Assembly (NCBI RefSeq): GCF_038442745.1
Contig: NZ_JARVCN010000428.1
Span: 1-64,000, forward strand
From: Crocosphaera sp038442745
Lineage (GTDB): Bacteria > Cyanobacteriota > Cyanobacteriia > Cyanobacteriales > Microcystaceae
Length of the DNA: 64,000 nt
Direction of reading: 5' to 3'
Position 1 is the stretch's first letter; every line of letters starts with the position of its first letter. Both the position numbers and the translations under genes were made by a program. Shown piece after piece: positions 1 to 9,413 of the stretch. The notes beneath the pieces were generated by a model, which was given only the letters and a program-made list of their open reading frames with translations, made no database searches and was not told where the DNA came from.

Positions 1-596
1 TGTGGTCATTCCCTAAAGCATATTTTGGAACTTTTCAGAATGAAATAGCCCTGGGTACTACCTCCCATTAAAGTTGTATAATATTGATGTTTAACTGAGC
101 CAAAATCTACTAAAAATACTTTTCCTTTTTCATCTCGAATAATGTTACTGGGTTTGATATCCCGATGAATAACAGGAGAGTTTAAACTATGTAAATAAAT
201 AAGAATATTGAGTATTTGTTCAGCAATATTTTTAACCTCTTCTTCTGTGGTACGCCATCCTTCATTTACCCAATCTTGTAATGATTTTCCAGGGGCTAAT
301 TCTCGGATGAGATAAAAGGTTTTACCTGTTTCTGTTTCAATATCAAAATAATCTAAATATTGGGGAATACTTGGATGTTGTAAATTCTCTAAAACTGCTG
401 CTTCTCTCTCTAAACATTCTATATTTGTCCAGTTTTCTGATTCTTGTAAAGAAACTATTTTTAAGGCAACTTTTTCCTGGGTGTTTGTGTTTTCAGCTAA
501 ATAAGTAATTCCCATACCACCTTGACCTAAAATATCAAGGATACGATAAGGATGCTTGTCTATAGGTAAGTGAGGAAAAGGAGAAGAAGTTAACAT
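1..596 (-). pseudogene. Ser/Thr protein kinase, broken after the DFG motif
   Basis: The 196-residue reading frame has a normal cyanobacterial kinase N-lobe and catalytic loop: glycine-rich GQGGMGITY near residue 25, lysine in VALKIV, IHRDIKPSN near 145 and VDFGSV near 165. After GGST the expected activation segment (VVGTxGYMxPEQF) is missing. The frame instead reads QGYFILKSSK and stops at 6-8. A different frame, offset by one base, carries HSEKFQNML, a TAG, then GMTT, which resembles the missing PEQF region. One frameshift plus one nonsense codon is therefore likely. The rest would lie beyond position 1, so only the 5' part can be judged. An intact gene with an aberrant C-terminus, or a sequencing error, cannot be excluded. 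Confidence 0.62.
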
Positions 597-791
597 GGGA
601 TGATTCAGAAAAAGTGTAATTAGAGAGTTAATCAGTTACAGCAATCAGCATTATCTTTAGGAAGTTAAAGAGATTCCTCGTACCTCGGAATGAAACCGAC
701 AGATTCAAACAATGTCTTAATTAATCCTTGTATTGCTATATCCCGATTATTCTAGCTAATCATTTCTGAAAAAGCATATAACATGATCCGC

Positions 792-815
792 AGGGGTGAA
801 CGGCCGTTTACCCCT
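792..815. repeat. GC-rich inverted repeat (AGGGGTGAAC-GGCCG type)
   Basis: AGGGGTGAAC, then GGCC, then GTTTACCCCT forms a 24-base palindrome with one G-T wobble in otherwise AT-rich DNA. It lies in the gap between the kinase remnant and hisI. From memory, similar GGGGTGAACGGCCGTTCACCCC palindromes are dispersed in unicellular cyanobacterial genomes. Confidence 0.6.
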
Positions 816-921
816 ACAAGATAAACATCTTTAACTAATTAACAATCCACCCCAAGCAAGAAATAAAGAAAAAACGATCGTAGCGATCGCCTGTTTACCT
901 AACAGTAATAAGGCAAATCGA

Positions 922-958
922 GAATATTTTAAGAATAATTATTATTCTCAAAATATTC
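922..958. repeat. 37-base AT-rich imperfect palindrome
   Basis: The arms GAATATTTT (922-930) and AAAATATTC (950-958) enclose inner arms AGAATAAT (932-939) and ATTATTCT (941-948) around a single central T at 940. Only 931/949 mismatch. It lies 27 bases past the hisI stop. No T-run follows on the minus strand, so it is not a classical terminator. Confidence 0.6.
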
Positions 959-984
959 ATAACACAACAATGCTTTGTCTTTAT

Positions 985-1470
985 TTACAATTGGGTTGGG
1001 TTAGGTGCATCACCATATACGGCTTTTGGATCAAATGTTTTCTCGCTTTCAGTAAAAGTTAACTGTAGTGGTTGCTGGGAAGAAACAGCACTTTCTCCTG
1101 TAGGAATACGGCGATAGAAACAAGAACGATAACCCACGTGACAACTAGCACCCGAACCAGCTACTATAACCTGCATCCAGAGACAATCTTGGTCATCATC
1201 AATGGTTAACTGTGCTACTTTCTGCACCAGTCCACTAGATTGACCTTTATGCCATAATTGCTGACGACTGCGACTGTAATAGTGAGCTTCTCCAGTTTCA
1301 ATGGTTTTAACTAACGCCTCTTCGTTCATATAAGCGTGCATCAGCACTTCACCCGTGTTTACATCGGTGGTAACCACTGGAATTAGACCGTTAGAGTCGA
1401 ATTTTGGAGCAAGGAACAAACCTTCTTCTACTTGTTCTACTGAGGTTCTGGCAGTAAATAAGGGATTCAT
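985..1470 (-). CDS. hisI: Stand-alone phosphoribosyl-AMP cyclohydrolase (HisI), zinc-site variant
   Basis: HisI opens the purine ring of phosphoribosyl-AMP in histidine synthesis in the cytoplasm. The 161-residue protein has the family blocks MHAYMNEEAL (44-53), HYYSRSRQQLWHKGQSSG (63-80) and CHVGYRSCFYR (110-120). It lacks the HisE pyrophosphohydrolase half usually fused to cyanobacterial HisI. The metal motif is unusual. The E. coli protein reads DCDND, with a zinc-ligand Cys between the two Asp. Here residues 91-96 read DDDQDC, so that Cys is Asp92 and a Cys appears at 96 instead. Cys110 and Cys117 are kept. The start ATG at 1470 lies 17 bases from a Fur/Zur-type operator. I infer a second, metal-regulated HisI paralogue that may tolerate zinc shortage. 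Another hisIE would be expected elsewhere in the genome. Confidence 0.88.
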   Translation of the reverse strand: MNPLFTARTSVEQVEEGLFLAPKFDSNGLIPVVTTDVNTGEVLMHAYMNEEALVKTIETGEAHYYSRSRQQLWHKGQSSGLVQKVAQLTIDDDQDCLWMQVIVAGSGASCHVGYRSCFYRRIPTGESAVSSQQPLQLTFTESEKTFDPKAVYGDAPNPTQL

Positions 1471-1486
1471 ATTGGCTCAACCTTTC

Positions 1487-1505
1487 GATTATGATAATCA
1501 TTATC
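1487..1505 (-). promoter_or_regulatory. Fur/Zur-family operator in front of hisI
   Basis: GATTATGATAATCATTATC matches the 19-base E. coli Fur consensus (GATAATGATAATCATTATC) at 18 positions. ATGATAAT and ATTATCAT form a perfect 8-1-8 inverted repeat at 1491-1507, the usual form of cyanobacterial Fur-superfamily sites. It lies 17-35 bases before the hisI ATG and past the ccdA stop, so hisI is the only plausible target. Zur is favoured over Fur because hisI encodes a zinc enzyme. Confidence 0.72.
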
Positions 1506-1618
1506 ATATAAAAGGAATTACCCTTTGGTAACAAGGCAAACGCATTTAATTTTTGTTAAAATTTTTCCACTATATGGGAATCACTACCACGGAGTTTAAG
1601 CTTTCTAATATTATGATT

Positions 1619-2368
1619 TTATGACAAGCTGTTTAATGGTAAGCGAGATAATAAGGAAAACATTCCAAATACAATTAGTGAAATACCACTAACAGGATTA
1701 ATCCAAGCAGACCAACGACGTAATTCTAACAAGTTTTTTAAGGTAGCTGTAAAGGTTCCTGCTAAAATTAAAGGTAGGACATAACCCACCGTATAAGCTA
1801 ATAATAATACGCCCCCTAAAATCAAGTCTTGTTTTGTGGCAACCCATGCTAATAATGTTGCTAAAACTGGGGTGCTACAAGGGGAAGCAACTAAACCAAA
1901 AGTTAACCCAAGAAGGTAGGAACGAACTACAGGAGGAAGATCTTCTGTTATCCAGTTTGTTTCTCCCAAAGAAGGAAACTGAAATGAGATAACTTCTAGC
2001 AGATTTAACCCCATTAAAATAGCAATTAAACTGACAACAATAGGCAAACCTATGCCAATTTGTCCGTAAACTTTTCCTAAAGATGCTGCTAGAATCCCTA
2101 ACCCGGCTAAAGTGGTTGCCAATCCCAAAGAAAACCAAGCAGATTGACGCATTCCTTGTAACTTTCCTTGAGATTCGTAACCACCAATATAAGCGATTGT
2201 GATGGGTAACATGGACAGCATACAAGGGGTTAAACTGGTTAATAGTCCCGCAAAAAAGATGATAGCAACGCTAATCAAGCTAAGGTGATCGAGTTGTAAA
2301 GAAACCAAGCGATTAGCAAATTGTTGAAGCTGATATATTTGTGTTTGTAAGGATTCGAGCATAAACAT
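1619..2368 (-). CDS. ccdA: Cytochrome c biogenesis protein CcdA (DsbD-type)
   Basis: CcdA carries reducing equivalents across the thylakoid or plasma membrane to keep apocytochrome haem-binding cysteines reduced, as part of system II (Ccs) cytochrome c assembly. The 249-residue protein has about six hydrophobic segments. The two hallmark cysteines sit in membrane helices: SLTPCMLSMLP (Cys49) and ASPCSTPVLATLLAW (Cys164). Two ATGs two codons apart (MFML) are possible starts. It lies 29 bases downstream of folC on the same strand, so the two may be co-transcribed. Length and motifs are normal for the family. Confidence 0.92.
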   Translation of the reverse strand: MFMLESLQTQIYQLQQFANRLVSLQLDHLSLISVAIIFFAGLLTSLTPCMLSMLPITIAYIGGYESQGKLQGMRQSAWFSLGLATTLAGLGILAASLGKVYGQIGIGLPIVVSLIAILMGLNLLEVISFQFPSLGETNWITEDLPPVVRSYLLGLTFGLVASPCSTPVLATLLAWVATKQDLILGGVLLLAYTVGYVLPLILAGTFTATLKNLLELRRWSAWINPVSGISLIVFGMFSLLSRLPLNSLS

Positions 2369-2397
2369 TGCGGTTTTATTCCTAGCTTTATTATAGC

Positions 2398-3663
<1,266 letters not shown>

Positions 3664-3887
3664 TTGTAACTCTGATTGGAATCATTCCCCATCATTTAAT
3701 AGATGCAAGTAGTCAATTAACAATAATAAACGTTAAGGTATACGAGACTCAAAATCAGTATGCCAGCTAGAGAGGTAGAACTATCAGATATGCTCAAATC
3801 TATCTGAGACTTTTATCAGTAAAAGTAATATCAAGGATAGCTTCACAAAAGTTAAACTTATATGTGAGCCAATCAAAAAAAGCTGTG

Positions 3888-3893
3888 TATAAT
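3888..3893 (+). promoter_or_regulatory. Candidate -10 box of the porin gene
   Basis: A perfect TATAAT sits 60 bases before the porin ATG in the folC/porin divergent gap. No good TTGACA lies 17 bases upstream (TGAGCC is there). The assignment rests on the -10 box and on the expected high expression of the gene. Confidence 0.4.
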
Positions 3894-3953
3894 GGGATGA
3901 TGAGTGAGGCTATAAACTCTGTAGTCAACCTAATGGTGTGAGGAAAGCTGAAA

Positions 3954-5972
3954 ATGCTAAAATTGTTATGGAAAACCCTGCTGGTTAGTCCAGCATTTAT
4001 GGGAGTTGTACTAGCATCTAACTCGGCTGCTGCCGAAAGTACTTCCCAGTACGAATTTAATCATAGTGCAGACCAGGGCTTAGAAATAGCCCAAGCACGA
4101 GACGAATTATTAGACAAGCTCGAAAGCTACAGCCAAGAAGGCAACTCAAATAACCTTAATGAGCAGGTTACCAGCGTCAGTGAACTACGTGATGTTTCCC
4201 CCACTGACTGGGCTTATGAAGCATTGAGAAGCCTAGTTGAGCGTTACGGTTGTATTGTTGGTTATCCCGACAGAACCTTCCGTGGTAACCGTGCTACCTC
4301 CCGTTGGGAATTCGCCGCAGGTTTAAACGCGTGTTTGAACACCATGGAACGTTTGATCCAAGAAAACGTAGCGGTACTTCGGGAAGATATCGAAAAGCTC
4401 AAGCGTTTAATGCAGGAATTTGAAGCAGAACTAGCTGCTTTGGGCGCACGAGTCGATAACTTAGAAGGTAGAGTTGCTTTCTTAGAGGATCACCAGTTCT
4501 CCACCACTACCAAGTTAGTCGGTGAAGTAATCATGGCTGTGACCGCTGCTGGTGGTAGCCGTTCTTCTGAGGACAACCAAGCTGTCTTCCAAGATCGTAT
4601 CCGTTTAGCTTTTAACACCAGTTTCAGCGGAGAAGACCTCTTAGTTACCCGTTTATCCGCTAGTACAGGTACTGGACAAGACCGTTTTACCCTAAACGAA
4701 CCTAACCTACGGGTTCTCAACCCCAACACAGGTCAGCCCATTGGTATTGCCTTCGCAGAAAATACCCTAATCAACCCCACAGCTACCCAAACCTTCAACA
4801 TCGGTCCTCGTCGTAACGAAAGCGATAACGACGTAACCATTGACTGGGTTGGTTATTATGCTCCCATCGAGCCGTTAAACGACTTTAGAATCAACACCTA
4901 CATCAGTCCTTGGGGTGGACGTTGGCACCACTTCGTTCCTACCTTAAACCCCTTCTTCGAGGACTTTGACGGTGGTAAAGGTTCTTTAAGTACATTTGCT
5001 CAGCGTAACCCCATCTACCGTATTGGTGGTGGTGCTGGTGCTGGTATGAGTTTCCAACTTGGCTTCCTGGAAAGTTTGCTCGGTCCTACCTCTCTTAGCT
5101 TCGGTTACTTAGCAGGAACCGCTAACGATCCTTGCCTCAACGGTGGTGGAGAAAACCCCGACGGTAGCACTCGCGGTTGTCAAACTGGTAAAGCTATCAA
5201 CCCCGCTACCGGTCAAGAGTACGCAGCCAGCGACGGTGGTAACGGTTTATTCAACGGTAACTACGGTGGCTTGGCTCAAATCAACGGTAACCTCTTTAAC
5301 GTAGTCAATATTGCTTTCACCTACGTTCACGCTTACCACAAGCCAGACTCCCCCATCTTTGGTCAAGGTATTCCTACCGGACCTGGAGAAGTGGGAACCT
5401 CTTTTGCTAACTTCTCTCGTTCTCAGTTAAATAATGCCTTTGCGGCTGGTTCTGTTGGAGAACCCGGAACTCCTACTTTGGACTACAACACCAACGGTAC
5501 GAACTCCAACGATCCTTTACAGGTCAACCCCTTCGACATCGGTGGTAAAGTAACCAACAGTTATGGTGGTCAAATGACCTGGCGTGTTGCTGAATGGATG
5601 AACTTCAGCGCATTTGGATCTTTCACTAACGTTCGTTTCATCGGTCGTGGAAAGAGTGCTGAAGTCTGGACTGGTGGTGGCGGTTTTGCCTTCCCCGATC
5701 TCTTCAAAGAAGGAAACCTATTAGGTATCTTTGCAGGGGTTCAACCCTATCATGGTGGTCGTCAACGTCCTTTCTTGGGCGAAAGACAAGGTTTCTTTAA
5801 CCTTCCCAGTCGTAACCCCATCACTGCAGAAGTGTTCTACCGTTACCAAGTTACCGACAACATTTCCGTAACACCTGGCGTAATCTGGATCTCTAACCCT
5901 GACCAGTTTGTTAACATCCAAGGTGCTGACGATGAGGTAATTGGAACCCTCCGTGGAACCTTCTCTTTCTAG
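3954..5972 (+). CDS. SLH-domain outer-membrane porin of the OprB / iron-uptake type
   Basis: This is a major cyanobacterial outer-membrane channel of the Som/Slr1841-like family, proposed for ions, iron or other small solutes. The 672-residue precursor has a signal peptide (about 1-28, ending SAAAES). An SLH domain follows (about 80-130, DVSPTDWAYEALRSLVERYG onward), which anchors to peptidoglycan-linked polymer. A short coiled coil (about 130-175) leads to an OprB-like beta-barrel ending in the aromatic GTLRGTFSF, the usual C-terminal outer-membrane signal. Glycine- and asparagine-rich segments are typical. Codon use looks strongly biased to favoured codons, suggesting high expression. A TATAAT box lies upstream and a strong terminator follows. 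The exact substrate cannot be told from sequence. Confidence 0.92.
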   Translation: MLKLLWKTLLVSPAFMGVVLASNSAAAESTSQYEFNHSADQGLEIAQARDELLDKLESYSQEGNSNNLNEQVTSVSELRDVSPTDWAYEALRSLVERYGCIVGYPDRTFRGNRATSRWEFAAGLNACLNTMERLIQENVAVLREDIEKLKRLMQEFEAELAALGARVDNLEGRVAFLEDHQFSTTTKLVGEVIMAVTAAGGSRSSEDNQAVFQDRIRLAFNTSFSGEDLLVTRLSASTGTGQDRFTLNEPNLRVLNPNTGQPIGIAFAENTLINPTATQTFNIGPRRNESDNDVTIDWVGYYAPIEPLNDFRINTYISPWGGRWHHFVPTLNPFFEDFDGGKGSLSTFAQRNPIYRIGGGAGAGMSFQLGFLESLLGPTSLSFGYLAGTANDPCLNGGGENPDGSTRGCQTGKAINPATGQEYAASDGGNGLFNGNYGGLAQINGNLFNVVNIAFTYVHAYHKPDSPIFGQGIPTGPGEVGTSFANFSRSQLNNAFAAGSVGEPGTPTLDYNTNGTNSNDPLQVNPFDIGGKVTNSYGGQMTWRVAEWMNFSAFGSFTNVRFIGRGKSAEVWTGGGGFAFPDLFKEGNLLGIFAGVQPYHGGRQRPFLGERQGFFNLPSRNPITAEVFYRYQVTDNISVTPGVIWISNPDQFVNIQGADDEVIGTLRGTFSF

Positions 5973-6012
5973 ACTTTGATAGTCTTAAATTGATCTAAGC
6001 TCAAGTATGAAT

Positions 6013-6044
6013 TAACCCTGTCACTCGCAGGGTTATTTTTTTTT
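6013..6044 (+). terminator. Rho-independent terminator of the porin gene
   Basis: TAACCCTG (6013-6020) pairs perfectly with CAGGGTTA (6028-6035) around a 7-base loop and runs into nine T residues. It begins 41 bases after the porin stop. Confidence 0.9.
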
Positions 6045-6081
6045 ATAATAAGAATTGAAATATAAAAAAATAGTTTAATTT

Positions 6082-6726
6082 ATGTTGTTGAACCCCCATC
6101 AAAGAGAAAAACTTGATCCTGGTAACGATCGAGAATTTTATGCTTTTCCCCGTTTTGTGACCCATGTTGATGAGGGATTTATCGATCAATTGACTAACCT
6201 TTATCAACAACATTTACAACCCCAAACACGGGTTTTAGATTTAATGAGTAGTTGGGTGTCTCATCTTCCTGATGATCTACAATTTGACCATGTGGAAGGT
6301 CATGGAATGAACCAAGAAGAGTTAGCAAAAAATCCTCGTCTTGATCATTATTTTGTACAGAATCTTAACGATAATCCCAAATTACCTTTACAAGATAACG
6401 ATTTTTCTGCTGTTTTGATTGCTGTTTCTGTTCAATATTTACAGTATCCTGAAGCTATTTTTTCAGAAATTCATCGCGTTCTCAAACCTGGTGGTATTGT
6501 TATTGTTAGTTTTTCTAATCGGATGTTCTATCAAAAAGCAATTTCTGCTTGGCGTGACGGTACAGATGCTCTGAGAATTCAGTTAGTTAAAAACTATTTT
6601 CGGTCTATTCCTGGGTTTAGTAAACCGGAAGTAGTTATGAATGTCTCTCCTCTGCCAAGTTTCTTACAAATGTTAGGTATGATGGGTGCTGATCCTTTTT
6701 ATGCGATTATTTCCCAGAAAGTCTAG
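6082..6726 (+). CDS. Class I SAM-dependent methyltransferase
   Basis: The 214-residue cytoplasmic protein has a methyltransferase-11-like core. Motif I is in RVLDLMSSWVSHLP (about 50-63), a mid motif reads FSAVLIAVSVQYLQYPEAI, and the post-motif reads HRVLKPGGIVIVSFSNRMF (about 134-152). The family is widespread in cyanobacteria without a known substrate. It starts 110 bases after the porin stop but beyond that gene's terminator, so it has its own promoter. It converges with the membrane glycosyltransferase gene across a perfect palindrome. Confidence 0.85.
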   Translation: MLLNPHQREKLDPGNDREFYAFPRFVTHVDEGFIDQLTNLYQQHLQPQTRVLDLMSSWVSHLPDDLQFDHVEGHGMNQEELAKNPRLDHYFVQNLNDNPKLPLQDNDFSAVLIAVSVQYLQYPEAIFSEIHRVLKPGGIVIVSFSNRMFYQKAISAWRDGTDALRIQLVKNYFRSIPGFSKPEVVMNVSPLPSFLQMLGMMGADPFYAIISQKV

Positions 6727-6738
6727 CTATTAATTTTT

Positions 6739-6760
6739 GGTGCAATTAATTAATTGCACC
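6739..6760. terminator. Perfect 22-base palindrome between convergent genes
   Basis: GGTGCAATTAA (6739-6749) is followed directly by its reverse complement TTAATTGCACC (6750-6760). It sits between the methyltransferase stop (6726) and the convergent gene's stop (6765). TATTTT follows on the plus strand, and a five-base T-run precedes it. It may serve as a weak bidirectional terminator. Confidence 0.5.
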
Positions 6761-6764
6761 TATT

Positions 6765-8063
6765 TTAAGGTAGCATTGCTACCCACTGATGTTGAGCAAA
6801 TCGAAGGGAGAAAGTAACTAGTAATAAGCTAAAAAATGCTAAAACAAAATAACCCCAACGGGAAGATTTGGAGACAGTTACACCTAAAGCAATAGGCAAA
6901 GAAACAATCCCATAAGCTAAACGATTTAAGGAGATAGTTCCCCCAGAAGATAATAATAGTCCCAACCCGCACAAACCATAGATATAAACAACTAAACTTA
7001 ACTGTTTACGGGAACACCATAATAATACAAGTCCCCCTAAAACAGATAGGGTATTTAACAGAGAATCTCCGCCTAAAAGCCATAATAAAAAACATAAACT
7101 ACACAAACTGTAATCAAAATAAACTTTAGGAATAAAAGCTCGACAATACCATAATCCGTACATCATAACCATGATTAATAAAAATAAGAAAGGATGCAAA
7201 GGATCAACAATGGTCCCAGCAGCCCAATTTTTTCCCCCGATGGTAATTTCTGCTAACATTTGACCCCATCCGTTCCAATCAATTCCTTGTTTCCGTTGCC
7301 ATTCTGTATGTTGTACTGTAATAAATGCAAAAGGATTATCAAAATAAAACCAACAGTAAAGACTATACAAAAAGGTACCCCCACTACTAGCAAAAGCTGT
7401 AATATAAGCCATCCAAGATAGCTTTTTACGCCAAGCAATAAACAAAAAAGTAGGAATTAAAGCTAGTCCTGTAATTCGGGTAGCTGTTGCCAATATTCCC
7501 CAAACAATTGTTTGAGCATATTGTTTGTTTTCAAAGGTGCATAAAGCCAAACTACTAAATAATAAAAATACTCCTTCCGTATAGATAACTGTGCAAAAAA
7601 TAGACAAAGGACACCAAGCTAAAATAGCCACAACCCAACGCGCAACTAAAAGACTATTAGTTTTTTTGATCCAGATATAAACGACAAATAGAGTTATAAT
7701 AAATGCAGTATTATTAACAACAATACCAACAATATTAGCAGGAAATCCCAGCAGTATACCTAATCTAATTAATAAAGGAAATAAAGGGAAAAAAGCAATA
7801 TTTGAACCAGGTTCAGATCCTGTTGTATCATAACTATTAACTGCGATTTGTTGATATAAAATGCTATCCCAAGCAGAAAATACTTCCCATCCAAAATTAA
7901 TTGAACCATCCCCTGAATCGATATGAATTAAAGGAGCAATTCCTATCATTGTGGTAACGATAAGTCCCCTACTTAGTAACCCCATCAATAGAACAAAATA
8001 CCATTCATTATTTAGTATTTGACGAAAAAAACACAGCATTATTTTCTCAGGCAATAAATCCAC
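6765..8063 (-). CDS. Gpi18/PIG-V-like membrane mannosyltransferase family protein
   Basis: The 432-residue polytopic protein has about ten hydrophobic segments. It resembles bacterial relatives of GPI mannosyltransferase 2. After the first helix comes SAWDSILYQQIAVNSY (about 62-77), with acidic residues where GT-C enzymes bind lipid-phosphate sugar, then FFPLFPLLIRLG (about 91-102) and ATATRITGLALIP. It probably transfers a sugar from a polyprenyl-phosphate donor on the outer face of the membrane. Acceptor and sugar are unknown. It is divergent from the amino-acid permease gene. Confidence 0.72.
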   Translation of the reverse strand: MDLLPEKIMLCFFRQILNNEWYFVLLMGLLSRGLIVTTMIGIAPLIHIDSGDGSINFGWEVFSAWDSILYQQIAVNSYDTTGSEPGSNIAFFPLFPLLIRLGILLGFPANIVGIVVNNTAFIITLFVVYIWIKKTNSLLVARWVVAILAWCPLSIFCTVIYTEGVFLLFSSLALCTFENKQYAQTIVWGILATATRITGLALIPTFLFIAWRKKLSWMAYITAFASSGGTFLYSLYCWFYFDNPFAFITVQHTEWQRKQGIDWNGWGQMLAEITIGGKNWAAGTIVDPLHPFLFLLIMVMMYGLWYCRAFIPKVYFDYSLCSLCFLLWLLGGDSLLNTLSVLGGLVLLWCSRKQLSLVVYIYGLCGLGLLLSSGGTISLNRLAYGIVSLPIALGVTVSKSSRWGYFVLAFFSLLLVTFSLRFAQHQWVAMLP

Positions 8064-8202
8064 AACTCTAATATGTCATACTTTGAGACGGTTTTTACAA
8101 ATTTAGATTTTAATCTTTTCCAACATCAAACTGATTAATTCTCTCTTGAAATTTGTTAACTTTTCCACTATATTTAATAGGTTGAATAAATTAAACATCA
8201 TT

Positions 8203-9378
8203 ATGTCTCTCGTCTTTTCTGATCGTCTTAGTCCCATGAATTGGATTAAAAAGAATCTTTTTAGTAGTTGGCTTAATGGTTTTCTTACTTTAGTTAGTCT
8301 TATTTTTATTTTTGGAGTTGGTTCACGGTTAATCTCTTGGACATTATCTCAAGCACAATGGGAAGTTATTACAGCTAATTTGCGTTTATTTTTTGTCGGT
8401 CAATATCCTGTAAGTTTATTATGGAGAGCGTGGGTAACTTTAGGCATTATTTTTAGTTTAATCGGTTTTTCTTGGGGCAATTTATCAAATTCTAATAACT
8501 TATTCAATACTATTAATTTAGCCTTTTTAGGACTAACTACCGTCCTATTAGCATTGTTAGCTATTCCTATTAGTTTAATTTCTAGTGCGAGATTATTAGG
8601 TATTTTACTATTATTCGTTTTCTTTGCGTTAGTCGGCAAAAAAATAAGGGACAAATCACCTAAATTTAGTAATTACTTATCCTTGATTTGGGGATTAACT
8701 TTCTTTTTTATATTAGGATTATTACAAGGAGCTTTGTTTTTACGTCCTGTTAGACTAGATGATTTTAGTGGTTTAATTTTAACCCTGCTTGTGTCGATAA
8801 TTAGTATTATTTTGTCCTTTCCTTTTGGGGTATTATTAGCACTAGGAAGACAAAGCACTTTACTTGTTATTCGCTGGTTATCTATTGCTTATATCGAACT
8901 AATTAGAGGTTTACCCTTAATTGGTGTACTGTTCATGGCACAGGTAATGTTACCCTTAATTTTACCCCAGGAAATGCGCATTCAACGGGTCATTCGAGCC
9001 ATTGCAGGATTTACTTTATTCAGTGCCGCTTATCTAGCAGAAAACGTTAGAGGAGGTTTACAATCTATTCCTAGAGGACAAACCGAAGCGGCTAAAGCAT
9101 TAGGATTAAATACATTTTTCGTCTTAATTTTAGTAGTCTTACCTCAAGCACTAAAAGTTGTTATTCCTACTATTGTTGGTCAATTTATCAGTTTATTTAA
9201 AGATACCTCCCTACTAGCTATTGTCGGGTTAGTTGATTTATTGGGAATCTCTCAATCTATTTTAGCTAACCCTAAATTTATCGGTCGCTATGGGGAAGTA
9301 TATATTTTTGTAGCGATCATTTATTGGGTATTTTGTTATTCTATGTCCTTATTAAGTCGTCGATTAGAAAAGGGGTAA
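8203..9378 (+). CDS. natH: Amino-acid ABC transporter permease, NatH/HisM type
   Basis: This is an inner-membrane subunit for uptake of polar or acidic amino acids, resembling NatH of the cyanobacterial N-II system. The C-terminal half is a HisM-type permease: LIRGLPLIGVLFM, AAYLAENVRGGLQSIPRGQTEAAKALG (the EAA loop that contacts the ATPase) and LFKDTSLLAIVGLVDLL. The N-terminal 150 residues add extra helices, as in NatH/AapM. A TTG at 8146 opens the frame, but the ATGs at 8203 or 8236 (MNWIKKNLF) give more usual N-termini. No binding protein, NatG partner or ATPase is adjacent, so they must be encoded elsewhere. The symbol is by similarity only. Confidence 0.82.
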   Translation: MSLVFSDRLSPMNWIKKNLFSSWLNGFLTLVSLIFIFGVGSRLISWTLSQAQWEVITANLRLFFVGQYPVSLLWRAWVTLGIIFSLIGFSWGNLSNSNNLFNTINLAFLGLTTVLLALLAIPISLISSARLLGILLLFVFFALVGKKIRDKSPKFSNYLSLIWGLTFFFILGLLQGALFLRPVRLDDFSGLILTLLVSIISIILSFPFGVLLALGRQSTLLVIRWLSIAYIELIRGLPLIGVLFMAQVMLPLILPQEMRIQRVIRAIAGFTLFSAAYLAENVRGGLQSIPRGQTEAAKALGLNTFFVLILVVLPQALKVVIPTIVGQFISLFKDTSLLAIVGLVDLLGISQSILANPKFIGRYGEVYIFVAIIYWVFCYSMSLLSRRLEKG

Positions 9379-9413
9379 AAATCATTTTTAATCATTTTTC
9401 ACCCACACCCCAA

